Under the pieces are notes generated by a model. That model searched no databases. It saw only the letters and a program-made list of their open reading frames with translations, and had not been told where the DNA came from. This document shows, piece after piece, positions 27,322 through 34,093 of a stretch of DNA of 53,034 nt (position 1 is its first letter; the number at the start of each line of letters is the position of its first letter). The translations under genes were made by a program, and so were the position numbers. The stretch comes from Bacteroides stercorirosoris (GTDB lineage: Bacteria > Bacteroidota > Bacteroidia > Bacteroidales > Bacteroidaceae), in the NCBI RefSeq assembly GCF_900142015.1, contig NZ_FQZN01000036.1:1-53034 (forward strand), in the 5' to 3' direction.

Positions 27322-28002
27322 ATGAGAACCTTAACTTTACTATTTTCATTAATGGTGGCTTTCCCCTTTGCGCTCTCTGCGCAATCGGCCGGGGAATTGT
27401 TGCAGAAAGTATCTGTAGCCCTTTCTGAGGGGCAGGATGACTATGCTGTGAGTTTGTTTCGCCAGTCGGCAAATGCCGGAGTGGAGCAGACAGAGATGTT
27501 TTATTTGACTCAGGTGGAAAAGAGCAGTACCGTGGCTCCCCGCCTGGCAAATGAGTTGGCTGCGTACTATAAACGTAAGCGGAATTATGATAAAGCTTAT
27601 TTATTTTACAGAGAATTCTTGCAGTATCATCCCGAGGATGTTTCTGTTCTCGTGGCGTGTGCCGAAATGGAGATGATGCGGGGGAAGGAAAAGGATGCCT
27701 TGAAGACTTATGAAAAGGTTTTGATACTTGATGCCAATAATCTGCAAGCCAATATTTTTCTGGGAAACTATTTCTACTTACAGGCAGAGCGGGATAAGAA
27801 GAAGTTGGAAGATGATTATAAAAAGATAACTTCTCCCACGCGGATGCAATATGCCCGTTACAGGAATGGGCTTTCGGATGTCTACTCCAATGGTTACTCC
27901 AAGGCAAAGGATTATTTGCAGCGGGTGTTGCAGTTGTTCCCTTCGACGGAGGCGGGGAGGACGCTTGAGAAGATAAAGAAGTTGGAGGCGGAGATAAAAT
28001 AA
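27322..28002 (+). CDS. Exported tetratricopeptide-repeat protein
   Basis: Probable periplasmic protein of 226 residues with signal peptide MRTLTLLFSLMVAFPFALSA. TPR-like helices are visible at LANELAAYYKRKRNYDKAYLFYREFLQYHPEDVSVLVA (about 75-112) and at GKEKDALKTYEKVLILDANNLQANIFLGNYFY (about 119-150), followed by a charged helical tail. TPR proteins of this size are scaffolds for envelope complexes; nothing here names a partner. Own promoter, no obvious operon. Confidence 0.8.
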   Translation: MRTLTLLFSLMVAFPFALSAQSAGELLQKVSVALSEGQDDYAVSLFRQSANAGVEQTEMFYLTQVEKSSTVAPRLANELAAYYKRKRNYDKAYLFYREFLQYHPEDVSVLVACAEMEMMRGKEKDALKTYEKVLILDANNLQANIFLGNYFYLQAERDKKKLEDDYKKITSPTRMQYARYRNGLSDVYSNGYSKAKDYLQRVLQLFPSTEAGRTLEKIKKLEAEIK

Positions 28003-28042
28003 TAGGAACAAACTTCGGCTTATATCTTTTCTTGATTATAAA

Positions 28043-28074
28043 TTGCTCTTTTTCCCAGCATATCCGTAACTTTG
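28043..28074 (+). promoter_or_regulatory. Promoter of the two-TM protein gene
   Basis: TTGC (28043-28046) and TAACTTTG (28067-28074) fit the -33/-7 pattern. The ATG at 28093 lies 18 bases past the -7 box, which argues against a start further upstream. Confidence 0.6.
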
Positions 28075-28092
28075 CGTCTCAAAAACTCCAAC

Positions 28093-28671
28093 ATGAATCA
28101 GGAATTATTAGAACGCACGATAAAGAACCGCCGGATAGAACTGACGAATCGAGAGAAAAAGGATTACTATCCTAAAGAAAATCTTTTCACTCTCCTGTTT
28201 GCTTCCGTCGTTGTATTGCTGATGCCTTTGATGGCAAGGCTCAAGGGGGAAATTGTAGAAACGGAATTTATATGGTTCTCCGTATTGTTTCCTGTCGTCT
28301 CTGTTGCAGTTATTTATATTACTTATCGAAATAAGAAGAATACGCTCAAGCTACATTACATCAATACGGCTCTTACTCCGCAAGAACAGCAGAACGTCTT
28401 GATGCGGCTGGCAAAGGAAAATCGCTGGAAAATAGTACTGTGTAACAAACGGCAATTTATTGCCGATGATATTTGTATGCGTTGGCATGTACGTATTGTC
28501 GTCATTTTTGGAAATCCGTCTATGGCTTACAATAGCCGTTGCAATCCTACCAATAATCGTTGGCATGCCTCCGGTGGCAGAAATTGGGATAATCTGAAAA
28601 TGATTCGTCAAGCTATAGAAAAAGAATGGCAGGCTAAAAATAAGAACTCTATTTTTGAACCTGTTGTTTGA
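28093..28671 (+). CDS. Two-TM membrane protein of unknown function
   Basis: I do not recognise this 192-residue protein. From ATG 28093 (MNQELLERTIKNRRIELTNREKKD) it has a charged N-terminus, two membrane segments (about 31-48 and 60-78), and a soluble C-terminal domain of about 110 residues. That domain contains LTPQEQQNVLMRLAKENRW and several Trp/Asn-rich stretches (CNPTNNRWHASGGRNW). Both termini are predicted cytoplasmic because of positive charges around the helices. The last 23 bases overlap the end of an opposite-strand fragment, showing that the scar to the right abuts this gene directly. Confidence 0.7.
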   Translation: MNQELLERTIKNRRIELTNREKKDYYPKENLFTLLFASVVVLLMPLMARLKGEIVETEFIWFSVLFPVVSVAVIYITYRNKKNTLKLHYINTALTPQEQQNVLMRLAKENRWKIVLCNKRQFIADDICMRWHVRIVVIFGNPSMAYNSRCNPTNNRWHASGGRNWDNLKMIRQAIEKEWQAKNKNSIFEPVV

Positions 28672-28957
28672 CTGCACGTAATATTACAGGTTCTAAAAAT
28701 ACAGTTTTATCTAATCTGCAAAGATAAGATCGTTCTGTCCTTTCAGTCTCCACCGAATCTTCCTGTTCATCGGCATTCCGGCTGAAACTATTTTCCCGCT
28801 TCACCTTCGCATCCCGTGACACGCCATAAGATCCCGGCATCGGGTGATAGATGGGTTGCGTACGCCGCCCTACGTTCACCAACTTGCCTTCTTCCAGAAG
28901 CCGTTTCAAGTGCCCGTTGGCAGTGGTGCGGGCCATGCCGCACAGCATACCAATCAT
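28649..28957 (-). pseudogene. N-terminally truncated helix-turn-helix protein fragment
   Basis: A 102-codon leftward frame. It opens in the middle of a helix-turn-helix (LCGMARTTANGHLKRLLEEGKLVNVG) followed by a wing-like RRTQPIYHP, then a charged tail of low complexity. A TAG two codons before the first ATG removes whatever preceded it, so the first helix of the domain is missing. The HTH-then-wing layout resembles regulators carried by Bacteroides mobile elements. With the VirE-like fragment 200 bases away, I read it as debris of an element. It could instead be a small expressed protein. Confidence 0.45.
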
Positions 28958-29060
28958 ATACTATTGCCATAAACCTTATTCTTTTCTACGTTAATATCCT
29001 TGCTTTATTGTGCCAAAGATACTGATTGATAAATGAACCACTCTGGTCGGTCGAACAAAT

Positions 29061-29092
29061 GACTGGAGTCATTTAATCAAATAACTCCAGTC
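29061..29092. repeat. 14-bp inverted repeat in the mobile-element scar
   Basis: Arms GACTGGAGTCATTT (29061-29074) and AAATAACTCCAGTC (29079-29092) pair with one mismatch around a 4-base loop. A second small palindrome, CGACT-AA-AGTCG, follows at 29104-29115. No T-tract follows. The gap 28958-29170 holds nothing else I can identify. Confidence 0.7.
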
Positions 29093-29170
29093 GGAAGAGC
29101 GAACGACTAAAGTCGGTCATTCGTAAAACAGCATAGAAAGATACATAAAATAGGGGCTTATGTACCTAAC

Positions 29171-29383
29171 ATGGAGGAGTTGCCCGCCCGGTTTCGCACC
29201 CCGCTTCTCCATGAAAAGAGCCTCGGCCTGACCGCCGCCGACATTTTCAGTGAACTGCAAACGAGTAACCCTGCTGCTATGCGCGGCAGCAATCCCATGC
29301 GTTTTGGTCAAATACTGCTTCGGGCAGGGCTGAAAAGAAGACATACGGAATACGGCAATGTGTATGAAGTGGTGAGAAGGTAG
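29171..29383 (+). pseudogene. C-terminal remnant of a VirE/DUF3874-type mobile-element protein
   Basis: A 70-codon frame whose sequence (LGLTAADIFSELQ, NPAAMRGSNPMRFGQILLRAG, HTEYGNVYEVV) matches my recollection of the C-terminus of VirE/VapE-type proteins with a DUF3874 domain, which are carried by Bacteroides conjugative and integrative elements. The ~600 upstream residues expected are missing, and the sequence before it is non-coding. It therefore looks like the 3' end left after deletion of an element. It is too short to keep an ATPase or primase activity. Confidence 0.55.
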
Positions 29384-29455
29384 GAAGCTTCAGCCGGAAA
29401 GCCGATGAACAGGGAGCTCCGGGAAGGCTGAAAGAACTGCAAGAAGGAAAGTTGG

Positions 29456-30253
29456 TTATGGGAAGAGAATGTATTGTACTTCCTTAAACAGATATCCGCG
29501 CTCCCTTCCTGCCTGGTCTTCAAGGATAAATCGCCCGTCCGGTTCAACGCGTAGCAAGCGGGCAAGGAACTCACCATCTGCATCGGCATAGCGATGAAAG
29601 CCTTCACGGCGGAAAAGTGAATGGGCATAATGTTCGGTAATATGGTTGACGGCCTCGCCCGAAGTATCTGTTTGCAGCAGAATATAGTACTCTTTTAGTC
29701 GCCTCATGATATTGGCGAGTATCAGATAGCGGTCGTACTCTTGTCCTGTGATTTGCTTTAAGGATACCGGGTTGGGAGCATTGCTCCGGAAGATTTCCTG
29801 GTTTATGTTTACCCCGATGCCGGAGATGCTGCGTCCGATGTGGTGTCCGGAAAGGTCGTTCTCTATCAGTATGCCGCAAATTTTCTTTTCGTTCCAGTAG
29901 ATGTCGTTCGGCCATTTGATGGAAATACCTTCCGTCCATTCGTCCAGTTCTTCCTTGATGGAGAGGGAGACGATTTGAGAAAGGATGAACTGGCGACGGG
30001 CTTCAATGAAAGTAGGGTAAAGCACGAAACTGAATGTGATGTTCCGGCAGTCTTCCGACTCCCAACTGTTGCCACGTTGCCCTTTACCGGCAGTCTGGCG
30101 TTCGGCAATGATCGTCGTAAATTCTCGGACAGCGGATTGCTGCTCGTCGCAAAGTTGCGTTAAATAGTTGTTCGTAGAGTCTGTTTCCGGCAATATGATC
30201 AGTGGAACAGGGAACTCTGCGGGAGTAATCATCAGATTCGGTTCTTTTTTCAT
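29456..30253 (-). CDS. birA: Biotin--[acetyl-CoA-carboxylase] ligase
   Basis: Attaches biotin to the carrier domains of biotin-dependent carboxylases. It has 265 residues from ATG 30253, one base after the upstream stop (TGATATG). ATG 30232 is an alternative. The catalytic domain has ETDSTNNYL, AERQTAGKGQRGNSWES (the ATP/biotin loop GKGQRG), ISIKWPNDIYWNEKKICGILIEN with the conserved KWPND, and GIGVNIN. There is no N-terminal DNA-binding domain, so it is a group I ligase without repressor function. It forms a leftward pair with the yjbR gene. Confidence 0.95.
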   Translation of the reverse strand: MKKEPNLMITPAEFPVPLIILPETDSTNNYLTQLCDEQQSAVREFTTIIAERQTAGKGQRGNSWESEDCRNITFSFVLYPTFIEARRQFILSQIVSLSIKEELDEWTEGISIKWPNDIYWNEKKICGILIENDLSGHHIGRSISGIGVNINQEIFRSNAPNPVSLKQITGQEYDRYLILANIMRRLKEYYILLQTDTSGEAVNHITEHYAHSLFRREGFHRYADADGEFLARLLRVEPDGRFILEDQAGRERGYLFKEVQYILFP

Positions 30254-30254
30254 A

Positions 30255-30611
30255 TCAGGGCAAGGCGTCATATTCAGCACGCATTTTCTTAGTGAACTTC
30301 TTCAGTACTTCTTCATAAGCATGGTCGATGAGGCTTTTTATCAACTTATCATCCACATCACCATCAAGAAAAATCTGGTTCCAGTACTTTTTGTTGAAAT
30401 GATAAGCACCCTCAATGGATGAGTAGTGCTCGCGTAGCTCTATCGCGTATTCCGGGTCGCACTTCATGCAGATTTTGTTCGATCCTTCCAGGTCAATGAG
30501 TACAAACATCTTATCCATAACTTTCATCACGAGTGAATATTCGTCGAACGGAAGACATTCCGTTACAGCTTTTTTTGCGAGACAATATTCGCGGGCGGTT
30601 TCTATATCCAT
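30255..30611 (-). CDS. MmcQ/YjbR-family protein
   Basis: Small cytoplasmic protein of 118 residues, full length for the family. It has the typical ARE(Y/F)CLAKKAVTECLPFDEY start, MDKMFVLIDLEG and SNKICMKCDPEYAIELREHY, then HFNKKYWNQIFLDGDVDDKLIKSLIDHAYEEV. YjbR proteins have a CyaY-like fold, and some are described as DNA-binding; their role is unsettled. One base separates it from birA downstream. Confidence 0.9.
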   Translation of the reverse strand: MDIETAREYCLAKKAVTECLPFDEYSLVMKVMDKMFVLIDLEGSNKICMKCDPEYAIELREHYSSIEGAYHFNKKYWNQIFLDGDVDDKLIKSLIDHAYEEVLKKFTKKMRAEYDALP

Positions 30612-30695
30612 TTGGGTAATTACTAATTATTAGTTATTAATTGTTCTGCGTCATCATGCCGCAGGGTATTTTTCAATTTTTAATTTTCAATTTCC

Positions 30696-31061
30696 TCAGA
30701 ACATCGGTGGATAAAACGCATCCTCGATATGTTCAATCTCAAATGCCCCAGCCTCACCAACAGCGGTAATAATATCAAAACGAACGGGAGCATCGATGCT
30801 GAAATGCTTGATGTAAGCATCAGCAGCCACCACAATGTGGCGTATCTTCTGCCAATTGACGGCATCCTGCGGTTCAACGTAGTCCGTATTACTGCGGGTT
30901 TTTACCTCCACTACAATCAGTTGTTCGTCTTTGACTGCCACAATGTCCAGTTCGAGGCGGTTTTTCCGCCAGTTGCGGTGGCGGATGGTATATCCGTTGC
31001 ATTCCAGATATGCCATTGCGGCATCTTCTCCTGCTTTTCCGAGGGCATTGTGTGCTGCCAT
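30696..31061 (-). CDS. YraN/UPF0102-family putative endonuclease
   Basis: Protein of 121 residues with a restriction-endonuclease-like fold. The early LGKAGEDAAMAYLECNGYTIRHRNWR is followed by the core LELDIVAVKDEQLIVVEVKTRS (about 36-57), which holds the catalytic D-x-n-E-V-K pattern. VDAAD-like VVAADAYIKHF and PVRFDIITAV follow. The family is widespread and thought to act on DNA or RNA junctions, but its role is unproven. Downstream (30612-30695) lies AT-rich DNA with a small palindrome ACTAAT-T-ATTAGT at 30622-30634. Confidence 0.92.
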   Translation of the reverse strand: MAAHNALGKAGEDAAMAYLECNGYTIRHRNWRKNRLELDIVAVKDEQLIVVEVKTRSNTDYVEPQDAVNWQKIRHIVVAADAYIKHFSIDAPVRFDIITAVGEAGAFEIEHIEDAFYPPMF

Positions 31062-31096
31062 ACCTATGTTTGTTCTGCTTTTTAGCTGTTTCTATG

Positions 31097-31104
31097 CAAA
31101 AATA
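31097..31104 (-). promoter_or_regulatory. -7 box of the yraN gene
   Basis: TATTTTTG on the leftward strand, 35 bases before the ATG, within the divergent gap. Confidence 0.4.
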
Positions 31105-31116
31105 CGTTTTTTCTGC

Positions 31117-31146
31117 TTTGTATTTACAGAAGGAAAACTAATTTTG
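31117..31146 (+). promoter_or_regulatory. Promoter of the 77-residue protein gene
   Basis: TTTG (31117-31120), an 18-base spacer, and TAATTTTG (31139-31146) match the consensus well. The ATG lies only 8 bases past the -7 box, so the transcript should be leaderless or nearly so. Confidence 0.65.
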
Positions 31147-31154
31147 CAGGAAAT

Positions 31155-31388
31155 ATGAGAAAGAGAGATAAAACGTGTGCGAAAGCAACACCCGAAGAAC
31201 CGAAACGTGAACAGCGCATCGTATGTCTGATGAGCGAGGAAGAGCTACGGATTGTAGACCGTTATCTGGAGAAATATAAGATAACGAACAAATCGCGTTG
31301 GCTACGGGAGACTATTCTCATGTTTATCCATAAGAATATGGAAGAAGATTATCCGACTCTTTTCGGAGAGCATGACATGAGGCGATAG
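31155..31388 (+). CDS. Small ribbon-helix-helix-like protein
   Basis: Unknown protein of 77 residues with a very basic N-terminus (MRKRDKTCAKATPEEPKREQR). A predicted strand-helix-helix follows: RIVCLMSEEELRIVDRYLEKYKITNKSRWLRETILMFIHKNMEEDYPTLF. The pattern of a beta strand then two helices with a K-S-R-W-L-R-E turn is what ribbon-helix-helix DNA-binding proteins show. I cannot assign a target. It is followed by tadA after 42 AT-rich bases. The strong promoter with almost no leader is unusual. Confidence 0.7.
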   Translation: MRKRDKTCAKATPEEPKREQRIVCLMSEEELRIVDRYLEKYKITNKSRWLRETILMFIHKNMEEDYPTLFGEHDMRR

Positions 31389-31430
31389 ATTCATAATTAG
31401 AAATTAATAATTAAAAAAATAAAGGGGAAG

Positions 31431-31865
31431 TTGGACGATAGTTTTTATATGAAACAGGCGCTTGCAGAAGCAAGTAAAGCTGCGGAGCGGGGAGAAGTAC
31501 CCGTTGGTGCAGTTGTTGTATGCAAAGAGCGTATCATTGCACGTGCCCACAACCTGACTGAAACCTTGACCGATGTAACAGCCCATGCTGAGATGCAGGC
31601 GATTACTGCAGCAGCCGCTACTCTTGGCGGAAAGTATCTGAACGAATGTACCCTTTATGTTACTGTTGAGCCTTGTGTGATGTGTGCCGGTGCCATTGCC
31701 TGGGCGCAGATGGGGCGACTTGTGTTCGGTGCGGAAGATGAAAAGCGTGGATACCAGCGTTATGCACCGCAAGCGCTGCACCCGAAAACAGTAGTGGTGA
31801 AAGGTGTGCTTGCCGATGATTGTGCCGCACTTATGAAGGACTTTTTTGTGACAAAACGTCGCTGA
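31431..31865 (+). CDS. tadA: tRNA adenosine(34) deaminase
   Basis: Deaminates A34 to inosine in tRNA-Arg(ACG). It has 144 residues from a TTG start at 31431 preceded by AGGGGAAG. The next ATG (31449) would remove conserved N-terminal residues DDSFY. The zinc/catalytic residues are all present: His52 and Glu54 in TAHAEMQAI, and Cys82 and Cys85 in EPCVMCAG. GEVPVGAVVV and the C-terminal KGVLADDCAALMKDFF complete the fold. Relatives include guanine deaminases, but length and motifs favour TadA. Confidence 0.93.
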   Translation: MDDSFYMKQALAEASKAAERGEVPVGAVVVCKERIIARAHNLTETLTDVTAHAEMQAITAAAATLGGKYLNECTLYVTVEPCVMCAGAIAWAQMGRLVFGAEDEKRGYQRYAPQALHPKTVVVKGVLADDCAALMKDFFVTKRR

Positions 31866-31912
31866 ATTCTAATATAATTCCTTTTTCTGACCTGTATTTC
31901 GCATTTTATCCG

Positions 31913-31920
31913 TATATTTG
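31913..31920 (+). promoter_or_regulatory. -7 box of the 59-residue protein gene
   Basis: TATATTTG matches TAnnTTTG, 34 bases before the ATG at 31955. A real promoter here supports the small gene. Confidence 0.45.
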
Positions 31921-31954
31921 ACTAGTCAACAGACCTTTAAAATACCCATATGTA

Positions 31955-32134
31955 ATGGAATATCATCGTATCTCTTTTATTCACAATGATACCGAGTATT
32001 CATTTATCAAAGCTATGAATGATAAATTAACGGGCTATTCGCTGATGTCAGCCTGCCGGATAGAAGTTCAAATTTATATGAAAGAACATAATCTGAAAGG
32101 CAAGTATATCCTGACCGGTATGGCTAAGATTTAA
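31955..32134 (+). CDS. Small hypothetical protein, 59 residues
   Basis: Frame MEYHRISFIHNDTEYSF... to ...YILTGMAKI, with its own -7 box and normal codon use for the region. It contains mixed beta and alpha segments, a single Cys near residue 34, and no membrane segment or signal peptide. It ends 8 bases before the end of the convergent DUF4834 gene. I do not recognise a family. The compact, evenly amphipathic sequence looks like a true protein rather than chance. Confidence 0.6.
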   Translation: MEYHRISFIHNDTEYSFIKAMNDKLTGYSLMSACRIEVQIYMKEHNLKGKYILTGMAKI

Positions 32135-32142
32135 TTTGCAGA

Positions 32143-32457
32143 CTATTCTTTGATTTCTTCAAAATCCACGTATTCCCCTTCATCTTTGGTGAAGAGTTTC
32201 TTGTGCTTTCTGTGAACGACATCCTCAGAGGAAGTGGTTCCTTCATTAGCTTGTGAAGAAGCAGTTTGTTGTTGATCACCTGAGAAAGAGTAACCTCCAC
32301 CGGATTGGTAACTGCCTCCGCCGTTCTGGTAACTGCCTGAAGAGGTACGACGCTTTCCCAATCCGAAGATACTCCGGAGGACGGTGCCGATAATACTGAG
32401 TCCGATGACCAGGATAACGACTATAATAATGAATAGAAATCCTAAGATGTGAAACAT
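32143..32457 (-). CDS. DUF4834-family membrane protein
   Basis: Small single-TM protein of 104 residues. Residues about 3-30 (HILGFLFIIIVVILVIGLSIIGTVL) form the membrane helix. A Gly/Ser/Gln-rich linker (SGSYQNGGGSYQSGGGYSF) and an acidic C-terminus (KDEGEYVDFEEIKE) with a VHRKHKKLF basic patch follow. It matches the Bacteroidales DUF4834 family as I remember it; function unknown. It is downstream of pssA on the same strand and could share a transcript with psd-pssA, although a short GTTCGT/ACGAAC hairpin (32480-32495) lies between. Confidence 0.8.
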   Translation of the reverse strand: MFHILGFLFIIIVVILVIGLSIIGTVLRSIFGLGKRRTSSGSYQNGGGSYQSGGGYSFSGDQQQTASSQANEGTTSSEDVVHRKHKKLFTKDEGEYVDFEEIKE

Positions 32458-32525
32458 GGGCTAATCGTTTTTATGTATTGTTCGTCTTTACGAACGATAG
32501 TACAACAACCGTGCCAGAGATTTGT

Positions 32526-33224
32526 TTAGAGTTTCTTCCGTACAAACCAGCACAAAATGATGTACCAGCCGATGACAGCAGCAAGTCCCACAAAGATAAG
32601 CAAGGGGATGCTGACTATCAAAAACAAATAACGAATCTTATTTTCTTGCCAGGAAAGGTTCTTCAGTTTGAAGGCGAACATCGGAAATTCAGAAACCAAT
32701 AACAGGGAGAATAATACGATGCAGACCAACAATCCATACAGAACAGCTCCGCCTTGTATCAGCCAGTCGTGATATTGTGCTGCCGCCGCTGCCCAAAACA
32801 GAGTGTTGGCAGGGGTGTTCAGACCAATGAACGAGCTGCTTTGACGCTCGTCGATATTGAACTTTGCCAGGCGCAATGCGGAAAAAACGGCAATGAGGAA
32901 AGCAAAATACGGAACATATTCCTGAAAGCTACTCATCCAACCGGGATAAGTGGTCTCACGCAGCAAAGAGAATACGATAAGTGAGGGGGCTACTCCGAAA
33001 CTGACGTCATCCGCCAGCGAGTCCAGCTCTTTTCCGATGGGGGAAGGAGCATTCAGAAGCCGTGCCGACATTCCGTCGAGGAAGTCGAATACAGCGCTGA
33101 TAATAATGAAAGTGAGAGCCCATTCATATTTGAACTCAAACGCCATAACACACGCAATACAGCCTGAGAACAGGTTCATGCACGTCAATGTATTGGGTAT
33201 ATGACGGGTAATACAGTTAGCCAT
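32526..33224 (-). CDS. pssA: CDP-diacylglycerol--serine O-phosphatidyltransferase
   Basis: Integral membrane enzyme that makes phosphatidylserine from CDP-diacylglycerol and serine. It has 232 residues and about six TM helices. The CDP-alcohol phosphotransferase signature is complete: Asp47, Asp50-Gly51, Ala54-Arg55, Gly64, Asp68 and Asp72 (D-x2-DG-x2-AR-x8-G-x3-D-x3-D). The 7-base gap after psd shows a two-gene phosphatidylethanolamine operon. Bacteroides membranes depend on this route for their phosphatidylethanolamine, and it lies beside sphingolipid metabolism through the shared serine pool. Confidence 0.96.
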   Translation of the reverse strand: MANCITRHIPNTLTCMNLFSGCIACVMAFEFKYEWALTFIIISAVFDFLDGMSARLLNAPSPIGKELDSLADDVSFGVAPSLIVFSLLRETTYPGWMSSFQEYVPYFAFLIAVFSALRLAKFNIDERQSSSFIGLNTPANTLFWAAAAAQYHDWLIQGGAVLYGLLVCIVLFSLLLVSEFPMFAFKLKNLSWQENKIRYLFLIVSIPLLIFVGLAAVIGWYIILCWFVRKKL

Positions 33225-33231
33225 TGTTTAG

Positions 33232-33921
33232 TTATTTTAGTTTGGCTATCACAGTCTGGTTTCCTGTAGTGGTTTGTCCCAGCTTCACGAACACTTCAGT
33301 GCCCAACGGGAGATAAACATCTACACGGGAGCCGAATTTGATAAAGCCCATATGTTCGTCGATATAACAGTCTTCGCCCGGTTCGGCGTAGGTGACGATG
33401 CGGCGCGCCATAGCACCGGCAATCTGACGTGCCATTACCTCCACGCCTTCGGGAGTTTCGATAACCACCATGGAGCGTTCGTTGTCCGTACTGGCTTTCG
33501 GCAGCCAGGCTTTCATGAACTTACCGTTCTGGTGTGCCACTTTTTTCACGGTTCCGTCTACCGGATACCAGTTGGCATGAACGTTGATAACACTCATGAA
33601 GATGGATATCATAAGGCGACGGTCGTGGAAGTATTCATTCTCTTCCACTTCTTCTACGACCACTATCTTGCCATCGGCAGGTGCCACCACAATCTTTTCG
33701 GTGTCTTCCTGCTCAAAAAGGCGGATAGGGCATCGGAAGAAATTCACCAGCATTCCATACAAGACGATACTGACCACAGCTACAATATAGAACGGCAATT
33801 TACACTCCAACCCGAAGTAAAGGGCGGAATTAACTACCAGTAGCAATAATAAACTGCCGGCCAGTGTATGTGTCCCTTCGCGGTGAATTCGTATCTTTTT
33901 TAGTTTCTTTAGTCGACTCAT
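33232..33921 (-). CDS. psd: Phosphatidylserine decarboxylase (short proenzyme)
   Basis: Converts phosphatidylserine to phosphatidylethanolamine with a pyruvoyl group made by self-cleavage. It has 229 residues of the short, archaeal-type class, with one or two N-terminal membrane helices (about 18-60). The cleavage site is FGSR, Gly197-Ser198, in HMGFIKFGSRVDVYLP; Ser198 would become the pyruvoyl. IVVAPADGKIVVVEE and SVINVHANWYPVDG are further hallmarks. First gene of the leftward psd-pssA unit, divergent from dnaE. Confidence 0.96.
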   Translation of the reverse strand: MSRLKKLKKIRIHREGTHTLAGSLLLLLVVNSALYFGLECKLPFYIVAVVSIVLYGMLVNFFRCPIRLFEQEDTEKIVVAPADGKIVVVEEVEENEYFHDRRLMISIFMSVINVHANWYPVDGTVKKVAHQNGKFMKAWLPKASTDNERSMVVIETPEGVEVMARQIAGAMARRIVTYAEPGEDCYIDEHMGFIKFGSRVDVYLPLGTEVFVKLGQTTTGNQTVIAKLK

Positions 33922-34037
33922 GTAAGTTGTTTTATTCTTTGTGAATACAAATTATCCGCAAAAATAGACTTATTTTGAAAATCTAACAAGCATTTGGCTG
34001 TAGAAATGCAGATGTTGATAACTTTTAGGGAAATATT

Positions 34038-34068
34038 TTTGTTAGGTCTTATATAGGTTGTACTTTTA
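34038..34068 (+). promoter_or_regulatory. Promoter and ribosome binding site of dnaE
   Basis: TTTG (34038-34041), a 19-base spacer and TACTTTTA (34061-34068) approximate the Bacteroides promoter. A clear AAAGGAG lies just before the ATG at 34094, which is unusual in this genome where most genes lack a Shine-Dalgarno sequence. Confidence 0.5.
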
Positions 34069-34093
34069 TGCTCTCAATTGAAAGGAGATATTT

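Noticed and set aside
27272..27907. Leftward open frame over the TPR gene
   Set aside because: The rightward frame has a signal peptide and TPRs with a promoter box; the leftward one is Pro/His/Ser-rich and featureless.
32480..32495. GTTCGT/ACGAAC hairpin between pssA and the DUF4834 gene
   Set aside because: Six-bp stem without a T-tract on the leftward strand; too weak to call a terminator.
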